The notes under the pieces were generated by a model that did not search any database, had not been told where the DNA came from, and saw nothing but the letters and a program-made list of their open reading frames with translations. DNA of 64,000 bases from Allium sativum (taxonomy: Eukaryota > Streptophyta > Magnoliopsida > Asparagales > Amaryllidaceae). Location: the NCBI GenBank assembly GCA_030737875.1, contig CM060910.1, positions 66,286,501 to 66,350,500 on the forward strand, in the 5' to 3' direction. The position numbers and the translations under genes are program-made. Every line of letters starts with the position of its first letter. The stretch's first letter is position 1. Shown in pieces: positions 55,677 through 64,000 of this stretch.

Positions 55677-57175
55677 TGAGACGACCCACAGTTGGTTGAG
55701 TTAGTAGAAAAGCTCAAAGGAGAGGAGTCATCAAGCCATCTCCGTAGGTACACCCTAGATGATAAGGGTTGGTTACGTAGGGACAGTAGACTTTGTGTAC
55801 CATAAGACGATGACCTAAGGAAGACCATTCTTGATGATGCACATCGTTTGAAGATGACCATCCATCCCGGCGGGGACAAGATGTACATGGACATGAGACG
55901 AGTTTACTTTTGGGCCGGTATGAAGAGGGATGTGGCCGAGTATGTCGCTAGATGCTTGGTGTGCCAACAAGTAAAAGCGGAGCAAAAGAAACCCGGTGGG
56001 TTGCTTCATCCATTGGAGGTTCCACTATGGAAATGGGAAAGTGTCTCGATGGATTTTGTGGATGGATTACCATGATCAAGGAAGGGTAATACGGGGATTT
56101 GGGTTATAGTAGACAGACTTACTAAGAGCTCCCATTTTCCCGTGAAGAGAAAGAGGACTGCTCCATGGTTAGCTTTTGTATACGTTCGAGAGATAATTCG
56201 TTTGCATGGTGTTCCTTCTAGCATAGTGAGCGACCGCGATCCTGTTTTCACTAGCGAATTTTGGAAGAGCTTACAAGAAGCGGTAGGGACTCAGTTATGT
56301 TTGAGCACCGCGTATCATCCTTAGACGGACGGCCAGACCGAGAGGGTGAATCACATTCTAGAGGATCTTTTGAGGTTATGTATCCTAGACTTTGGGGGTA
56401 CGTGGGAAGAGCATCTTCCATTGGTGGAGTTCGCATATAATAACAGCTTTCAGTCTAGCATTGGCATGGCACCTTTCGAAACACTTTATGGAAAACCTTG
56501 TCGTTCACCTGCATGTTGGTGGGAATCTACGGATAAGATCTTACTTGGGCCCGATATGATTAGAGAGACTTCGGAAAAATCGACTTGATTCGAAGGAGGA
56601 TGAAGACGGCGCAATATAGGCAGAAATATTATGTGGATAAGAGGAGGACAGATCTTGAGTTTGAGGTTGGGGACACGGTCTTTGTCAAAGTGTCTCCATT
56701 ACGGAACGTTGCTCACTTCGTGTCCGTTGGGAAATTAGCACCAAGGTTTGTAGGGTCGTTTCCTATTAAGGAGAAGATTGGAGAGATGGTGTATAGAGTG
56801 GAGTTGCCTGAGAGACTTAGTGGTGTACACGATGTATTCCATGTGTCACATTTGAGGAAGTGCTTGCACGAGACCGCGGAAGTGGTAGAGCCGAGCTTGC
56901 TTAGAGAGGTGGAGTTCGAGCGTGATGCGACGATTCGACGAACTCCTACACGCATTCTTGGGTCGGAGATCAAGAAGCTGAGGAATCGAGAGGTCATACT
57001 AGTCAAAGTACAATGGGGAGATGATGAGAGCAACGCTACTTGGGAGACGGAAGAAAAGATGCGTTCGTTGTACCCTTTTCTTTTTGAGGGTATGCCCTTT
57101 AATTTCTCCTTTATCGCTTATCTTGTACTTATCTTACCTTTAGAGTATCCTCTCGCTAGTATTCTTGACCTTTAG
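55677..57175 (+). pseudogene. Chromo-1 integrase with C-terminal chromodomain
   Basis: The HHCC zinc site ends with Cys at 55953 and 55962 (CLVC). The core has Asp at 56112 ([10 protein letters not shown]), Asp at 56232 (SDRDPVF) and Glu at 56340 (TERVNHI), an exact D-35-E. Stops fall at 55803, 56073 and 56322, and a frameshift lies near 56580. The C-terminal part, 56585-57175, carries the FEVGDTVFVKVSP and VFHVSHLRKC motifs. Residues 123-167 of that stretch (56951-57085) form a chromodomain with VKVQWGDDESNATWE and a YPFLF end. Such chromodomains steer integration to particular chromatin. The final stop is at 57173-57175. Confidence 0.9.
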
Positions 57176-57682
57176 TTAGGATAATCCTATGGTTGAAACA
57201 TGTGTTTGAGACATGTTATGTATGATGGATGAAAAGTGGATGCAAGTGTTTGCTAGTGGTTGCTCGTGGATGCATATACACACACTATTAGGCACTAGAT
57301 CGGCTCAGTCACTTCATATTGCATATTGCATATAAATGGATGTATTTAGTAAAATGGATGTATGATGATTGTTTATCATATGGATGCTGCATTCTAATGA
57401 TGATTGTGCACGCATATAGAGATAATATGTAGCATTAAGGAAATTTTGCATACATAATGGACGCATGGCACTATCATGATTTGCATTAAGGAGGTCAACC
57501 GAATCAGTGGACCGCCTGATTTTGCATTAGATATGGACATATACACACACTGTGCATTTAAACATGAAAGCATTAGAAGTCTATAAGGACAATGGATGCC
57601 TGTGTTTGATGGTTGAGTAGATGGACGATTGGATATTAGGATATACATTCTTCTTGACTTGAAGATTTCGGGGTCGAAATCC
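57176..57682 (+). other. Chromo-1 3' untranslated region
   Basis: About 500 bp of AT-rich, non-coding sequence with repeated ATGGATG words, between pol and the polypurine tract. The ORFs on its minus strand show no domain. It ends with TTCGGGGTCGAAATCC, the chromovirus word that precedes the polypurine tract. Confidence 0.75.
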
Positions 57683-57698
57683 TTTAAGGAGGGGAGAA
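57683..57698 (+). promoter_or_regulatory. Chromo-1 polypurine tract
   Basis: TTTAAGGAGGGGAGAA directly before the TGTAACACCCCG start of the 3' LTR. Confidence 0.9.
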
Positions 57699-60318
57699 TG
57701 TAACACCCCGTAATTCTGTTAATATTAATATTCACAAATTAAAGAATAACTAATCTCAGACGTGAGAATTGTGGGAAACGGGTTGCGCCATTGTGTTCGT
57801 CTCGGAATTCTGGTTGAAATAGAGTCCGAGTTTGCGTGAATTGGACTTCGTATGAAGAAGTTATAGCCATCGGAAGTTTCAGAAAATTCAAAACAGATTT
57901 CAGAAAATTGAAAATTCAAAATTTGAAGTCAAATAGGCTAGGCGGGAAATTTCCCGTCCAGCACCCAAGGTCGACTGAGGAGTCAACTGGGCAGTCGACA
58001 CCCCCCCCCCCCCAAAGTCGACTGGGCAGTCGACCTAGGTGTCGACCTGTCCAGGCGGCTAGGGTTTGACTGAACCCAATCTTGAGCTGCTGATGTGTCT
58101 TTAGGGCTGAGTTGGCAAATTAAACAGTTCAGGTTAGTTCTGAGTTGATCTGACGGCCTAAATAAATCCTAAACTCTATATATACCTAGGTAGTCTCTCA
58201 CTCTAAACTCACATGAAAAATAGAATATCCACCGTCATACCGCCGCCATGGAACTCAGTCTAGCCGCCGCCAACTAAGAAGGAAGAAAGCTAATCAAAAC
58301 CCTAATTCTACTCAACTCTAAAGAAAATCAAGACTCTCTTTCTCTTCTAATTGTGAGTATGATGATCTTAACAAGATTATTATTGAACTAATTAGATTAT
58401 GTTATGAATGGATTACAAGTGAATGATGTGAATTGTCATGTATGTTTTTGGAAACCTTATGCTATCATGTATGTTGTAAATCCTATGTTATGTGATGATG
58501 ATATCCTATATGTTGTAAATCATGCTATGGTGTTATTGTATAGGTTGTAATTTTCTATGCTAAATTGTGATAAATCATACATGTTATAAAATCATGATGT
58601 TGTTATCTATGCTAATTAGTTCATGTTAATTAAGTCATAATGTTGATATTATTTGGGCTATGTTGATTTATATGACAAATCATGTATGCAAGTATAGATT
58701 GATTAGTAAAGATTATGAACTTATGCCATGACATCTATTTAGATCTAGAATTATGACATCTAGAATTATGCTATGACATATGTGAATTCTATGTATTAGA
58801 TGCTAGTTCACACCATCATTATGTTGCAAAAAACCACATATGCAAGTCCATACATGAATTTGGATTATGCTCATATTATGAGAATTGTGACATTTAACCA
58901 AACAAGTTGACACCTTTAGATCCATAACATGAGTAGTTTTATGCAAGTTTCACCCCTATTATTATTAGATCTATTTTATTTGTTTATATGCTGTGATAAT
59001 TTATCTTTGTGCTATGAGTTAGACTATTCGAGTCTAACGTATATTTTGCGTCGAATAAGCGAACGTATAATGAGGGGTAGGGGTAATATTAAGGATTTAA
59101 TATTAAGAAGTTGGGGTGCAATTGATATGATTTTGCATGCCATGAATGGATGGCCATAATTGAGTCAATTATTGACATCATTAAAAATCGGACTTAATTA
59201 ATAATTTGAATAGGGAATTATTAAAACTGGGGTAAAAGATTATAAGTGTTAATCAATGCTCAGGACACGAGGTTGGACTCGTTTGTGACGTAAACCTGCC
59301 CGGACCCGCCTGGCAAATCCAGCGGTCACAAATGTCAGCCCAATGTGAGAGGTCCTAGGCCCAAACTAAAGCATAACAATTGTAAAGACACGAGGTTAGA
59401 CTCTTTTATGGTGTAAGACTGCCCGGACCCGCCCGGCAAATCCAGCTGCCATAAATGTTAGTCTAATGTGAGAGGTCTTTATGAGGTTATGGCCTGAATG
59501 AATTAAGAAATACTTAACCAGATAAACATGTTAGGTGGGACATGGGGGTTAAGTAGGTGCCTTGGGTGGCATGAGGAATCTAGTGGGTGCCCTTAGTGGC
59601 ATGTGAAATAAGATTAATAAGACTTAACCAAAACACATGTAAATGAACATGACTAAGAGGGTTAAGTGGGATGTACTAGTGGACAAGCTTAGGTGGGTAG
59701 CTTGTGGGGGCCCATTTCAACCAGTATCCCAAACGTATCTTTGTGGGCTCGACCCAAGTCGAGGACGGGACACGCATGCTGGGCTTGACTATAAGAGGCC
59801 AAAACAGGGTAGCGGTGGCAACGCAAGTCCAACGGGTTTCATATGCGTGTGTGGACCAAGGCTGGTAGGTAAGACGTTGTTGCATCGTGTAGGTATAAGC
59901 CATGCATTCTCATGTTGTATCGGGTTGCCACTTTAGGGGAGTGATACACCCCACTGTGGGGCCAGCACGGGTATCTACGAGTAGGGAGCCGATCGCAAGT
60001 GGGTAGTGGGGTACACCTAGTTGAGATAGGGGCAGGCGGCACCTATGTAGTCAGCTAGGGGTACACGAAGCTATAATTTCTAAGTGAAGCAAGTGGGATC
60101 GACCTTTAGGGTGACTGGTGCGGTGCAGTGTAGTAATTATTCGTTAGTAATTAGGTGTGCCTTAAACGTTATCTTTATCTGCTCTTCTATACCCAATAGT
60201 TCATAGACATTTCCTTGTTTTCCAGCTTATGCCTTAGTCTAGTTCTTTTGATAATAGTATTGTTAGAATTATCATACTCGCCAGACTTTATGTCTGACCC
60301 CCTCTATTTCTATTCTTT
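57699..60318 (+). repeat. Chromo-1 3' LTR, missing its last ~365 bp
   Basis: Aligns with 49577-52183 with few differences, including one small insertion in the GTCGAC cluster. It ends abruptly at 60318; the part equivalent to 52184-52548 is absent. ORFs here (58929-59159, 59643-60042) repeat those in the 5' LTR. Confidence 0.9.
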
Positions 60319-60330
60319 CGATTGATTGAT
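60319..60330. other. Deletion junction with 12-bp filler
   Basis: CGATTGATTGAT joins truncated Chromo-1 LTR to BigLTR-2 LTR (60331 equals 29845). The filler resembles TCGATCGATTGATTGAC a few dozen bases downstream (60366-60382), as if copied during end joining. Confidence 0.75.
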
Positions 60331-63300
60331 TGACATACACTAATCCCAATAATTAGTTGTATGTCGATCGATTGATTGACAGGCTATTCTAAGCATTAAA
60401 TATTTATATTTAATGCTTATGCAGTTGTATGGTGCACTCTGGATGATGGTTGATTATTTATCATTGCTATTATATACATATGTTGTAGAAAATCCATATA
60501 ATTAACATTATATGGTAATTGATTGGGCCTCATTCCAATATAGAAAATAAATTCATGTGTTGAATAGAAAATAAATTCAGGTGTTGAATTGAAAAAAATT
60601 CATGTGTTGAATAGAATAAACATTCATGTGTTGAATAAAAGCCATGTTGATTAGATTGACGCCATTTTGACGTGAACGATATTTATATCGATTTTATATA
60701 TTCATTTTTTCGATGAATATTGAAAGTGATTTCAAAATTCGAATTAAATTGAAATAGATTTGAAATTCGAATTAAATTGAAATGAATTGAAATTCGAATT
60801 AAATTGAATAGATTTGAAATTGGGATGAATTGAAGTTCGAATTAAATTGAAATTGTATTGAAATCGATTTGAAAAGAAATTAAAATGAATTTATATCGAA
60901 AAATTCGATTTTGATTTGAATTTGGAAAGGAAGTTGAAATCATTTTGAAAACGATTTATAAAATACGTTTTAAAAAGGAAAGCGATGAAATATATATATA
61001 ATATATATAATATATATATAATGGCCTGAATAGAACGCGCCGCGCTGCGGTAGTTCGTGAATTTCGACCATTGACTTTGAACAGATATTACGGGAGATCC
61101 GACTGTCGGATTCTCCTAAAACTGGAACCGTTAGGTTCGTATTGAAAAGAGCTTTCTAACGAATATTAGAGATTTGAAATCTAATGGTTGGATTTGGAAT
61201 TATGTCCAAATCAAATTTGGAAAAGGTCGATGTAAGTGCAGTTCGATGGCCGTTGATGGAAATCGACTATACGGGCCTTGATAAAATTATTAAAAATAGT
61301 AATAATTTGTGTAAAATCATAAGAAAAAATTTGTGAAGAATTGGGATGAAAAACTCCATATTTGAAAAGATAAAAATAGACTTTTATCGAAATGAACTGG
61401 ATTTGAACTAGAATAATAATTCATTTATTTTTAAAATAAATAAATTGGATTTGAAATGGTTTTGAAAATAACCAGAATTTCCAATAATTGAATTGGAATG
61501 GATTTGAATCGAAATTATCTTTGGAATATTTCGATGTTGGATTTCATGATTGCACAGATAATGTTCTAGGAATTTGAAAGATATATTAATATCGTTATTT
61601 CCAATACGATATTTGTTGGTCGTAGAATTTGATATTGAATATAAGCCGATATATTTTCTATTCAGAGCCTTGTATTTAATATCAAATGTGATTTGTGTTT
61701 GTCATGGATGGTGTCTTCATTAACACTGTCCTTAAACCCAGTTGAGAAAAAGATTAAATCTTTTTATTTGAATTTAATGAAGTATACCAATTAAATAATA
61801 TTTAACTGGAATTGAATTGAAATTGATTTTTGGGTTTATCATGAACGGTGTTTTAAATAACATTTGTTCTTTAACCCGATAATTAATGGAATGTGATTTG
61901 GGTTGTCGTGAATGGTATCTTTAATAATACTGTTCTTAGGCCAAACGGAGTTAAGAAAATCAGAAACTAACTGCAGATTAGTTAAGTTGAATGGTTTCTT
62001 GGGTATTGATTTGATGTTGGTTTTGGCCTTTGGGGTTAATACTTAGGGAATTGCTCACTTGCTATTTTATGGTTAGCGACTGATTGAAATGTGATATGAT
62101 TTTGGGGTTTATCGTGTACCGTGTTTTAAATGACATCGGTTCTTTAACCCAGTTAAAGATTAAAACTAAGTGGAGTTTTAATGAATCTTTAATTAGATTG
62201 AAAAGATCAACAATGGAGTATCACCAGTTTTGCTCCAGGCGATAGTTAAATCTTTAATTATATTTGAACGTGAAATGGTAATTGATTTTACTGATAACAC
62301 CGTGGTGTTAGATATGAAGTATTACCAGTTTTATTTCATGGGATAAATAGGTTGGGATTGGGAAATAGAATAAATGATTACTTCGGTGTGGTCGCTAATC
62401 CCGACTAGCTTGAATTGATATTCAAAAGAAGATTAAATAATAAATTTATAAGAATTTAACTTTGATAAAATTAATGGGAACCTTTCCCTAAGAATGTGAA
62501 ATTTAGAAACTAACTGGAGATTAGTTAAGTTGAATGGTTTCCTGGGTATTGATCTGATGTTGATTTCGGCCTTCGGGGTTAATATTTGGGGAATTGTTCT
62601 CTTGCTAATTTACGGTTAGTGACTGATGAATTGGAATGAGGCGTATGTTGTGTTTGTGTAACACTTGTTTATTATATATGCGAGTTATTCAGAAAGACCA
62701 GGTTTATCCCATTCTGAATAACTGATTCGACGTGGTGTCGAAGAGGAAGACGGTGGTTGAAGACCGGAGGTCTTCACGTCGTTTGGGTGATTACTGATGA
62801 TCTTGATTGGGCCGTACACCCAAGAGGAGGGAATCGGTTAGTGGTCGTCCAGACGTACTTGGAGATCGATGGATATGCGAGGTACAAGGTGCCTCCGGTT
62901 TCGTTCAGACCCAGAACGGACTTGTAGATGGACTGTGTGTCTGACGTTGGATATCATTCTGTTGATTGATGGATATCGATTGCATGGAGTGGTTTTCCTG
63001 TGTGGCATGCGAAGATGCAAATTGATCAAGGCTTCTGTTGAAAAGCAAAGTCTTGTGGTTGATGATCAAAGCACGGCCTGTGTGGCATAGCTTTGTGTAG
63101 CGTTGATTCGCGAGCCTCACACCCCGGTTGTGAACCAGAAACGGGAGAAGGACCTCAGGGAGGACATGCATTTCTTTCTAGTTAGAAGTCGCATCAGTGG
63201 TTTTACACGCCTTGACGAGTTTGACTTATGTGGTTGTTGCTATTGCGAGGCGCCTCGGATATATCGGTGACTATGTGAAGCCGATGGAGTCATCCGTTGG

Positions 63301-64000
63301 CTCATTTACGCCCCAAAGGGCGGGGAAACGCAGTATTCAGGAATTTTAATCCACATCGGTGGACAGGCCCTGATGATCCAAAGACTTGACTGAGTACTTT
63401 CCTAAGGGGCGGGCTAGGGCGTCTCGAATCAGTCGAGGACGATCCCTTTCCTCGGTTCACAGATGGAAATCCAACTTCCAATACGTGACAATTGCGGTTT
63501 TGATTGTATACCTATATATGGCGACATAGTGGTATGGGACATTCATGCCGCCAATGATTGATATTTATGATTGTATATAAAAACATAAACTAACTGGAAA
63601 CGAGCTAAGTTGGGAGGTTTCCTGGGTATTGGTCTGATGTTGGTTTCGGCCTTCGAGGTTAATACTTAGGGAATCGTTCTCTTACTAATTTATGTTTGGA
63701 GTCTGATTAAGAATCAAAAGATGAAATTTAGTGTATCAAGCATTCTTTGGCTATTATAAGGTAAAAAAAACTATCCTCCGGCTTGCGTTGCATTGTGTGA
63801 TGGGACCTGGGTCTTATAATAGCTTCATTTTTCTTTATTTAGCATTGCGCTGTTTGTTTTATGCACTGGTATTCTTGGGAGGAAACCCGTTCCGTGTTAT
63901 ACGGCGTGGTCCCTTGATTTACCTAACTTTAAAATAAAGATTAATAATTGTTTTAGTTCTCACACCAGTCCCATGACTGACCTGGAGTTTATTGTTTTGA
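60331..64000 (+). repeat. BigLTR-2 3' LTR, second part (runs off the window)
   Basis: Collinear with 29845-33550, including the short repeats (60545-60880), a TA-rich run (60995-61020), the mismatch-free tract (61381-61942), and the three spaced 125-bp units (about 61962, 62504, 63584). The part equal to 29444-29844 is missing. ORFs 62838-63171 and 63731-63937 have no domain and are LTR sequence. Confidence 0.85.

Larger units (their letters stand above)
49577..60318 (+). mobile_element. Chromo-1: Tekay/Del-type chromovirus, 3' LTR truncated
   Basis: 5' LTR 49577-52548, initiator-Met primer site, gag, pol with C-terminal chromodomain, polypurine tract, then a 3' LTR from 57699 that is cut at 60318. 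The LTRs are about 98 percent alike in a 294-bp stretch compared by eye (five differences), so this is among the younger insertions. The coding region keeps one frame through most of its length but has eight in-frame stops and one frameshift. Left flank CGGAC (49572-49576); the right flank is deleted. Confidence 0.9.
27310..64000 (+). mobile_element. BigLTR-2: non-autonomous element with 6.6-kb LTRs and 1.0-kb internal region, interrupted
   Basis: 5' LTR 27310-33901, internal region 33902-34927, 3' LTR from 34928. The 3' LTR is broken at 36933 by Tat-2 and resumes at 60331 after Chromo-1 and a deletion, running past the window end. The primer site TGGTATCAGAGC (33904-33915) and polypurine tract (34913-34927) are intact, but nothing between them encodes a retroviral protein. 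It is a large-LTR derivative dependent on another element, with the LTRs making up over 90 percent of its original length. Its left flank is CCCAC (27305-27309); the right flank is not in view. Confidence 0.85.

Overview
The window looks like repeat-rich heterochromatin from a flowering plant nuclear genome, probably a eudicot. Nearly all of it is a stack of nested Ty3/gypsy LTR retrotransposons. Signs of this are LTRs opening TGTAACACCCCG or TGTAATAACCCGG, primer-binding sites matching initiator-Met tRNA (TGGTATCAGAGC), plant-type polypurine tracts, a Tekay/Del-type chromodomain, and the double RNase H of the Tat lineage. I found no host protein gene, tRNA, rRNA or CRISPR array. No element is intact.

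Left block (1-24029). A minus-strand gag relic ('Gag-relic', 5' LTR 11764-14050, gag 11608-11330 and 1378-858) is split by a minus-strand Tat-lineage element ('Tat-1', 1379-11324) with a perfect 5-bp target duplication. A further minus-strand LTR fragment abuts the gag at 1-857. Gag-relic sits in the 5' LTR of a plus-strand element with a very long LTR and a tiny internal region ('BigLTR-1', 14051-24029). The 3' LTR of BigLTR-1 carries a 3.0-kb solo LTR (20241-23271).

Middle (24030-27309). There is an unassigned 635-bp stretch, then an antisense LTR tail related to BigLTR-2, then the start of a further LTR. 'BigLTR-2' (27310 to beyond the window) inserted into that last LTR.

Right block (27310-64000). 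BigLTR-2 has a 6.6-kb 5' LTR, a primer-binding site, only about 1.0 kb of internal sequence, a polypurine tract and a 3' LTR. A second Tat element ('Tat-2', 36934-49576) inserted into that 3' LTR. Tat-2 keeps gag, protease, RT, RNase H, archaeal-type RNase H and integrase, plus a long intron-containing gene on the opposite strand (48517-44942) with its own likely promoter. A chromodomain element ('Chromo-1', 49577-60318) lies in the distal part of Tat-2. A deletion with a 12-bp filler (60319-60330) then removed the end of Chromo-1, the end of Tat-2 and part of the BigLTR-2 LTR. BigLTR-2 LTR sequence resumes at 60331 and runs to the window edge.

How the parts relate. Chromo-1 and Tat-2 once encoded full replication machinery and now carry stops and frameshifts. 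BigLTR-1 and BigLTR-2 keep only the cis signals (LTR, primer site, polypurine tract), so they were presumably copied by proteins supplied in trans. The points most worth follow-up are the big-LTR/mini-core families, a 562-bp mismatch-free tract shared by the two diverged BigLTR-2 LTR copies, the antisense gene with its promoter, and a palindromic E2F-like site in the Chromo-1 LTR.
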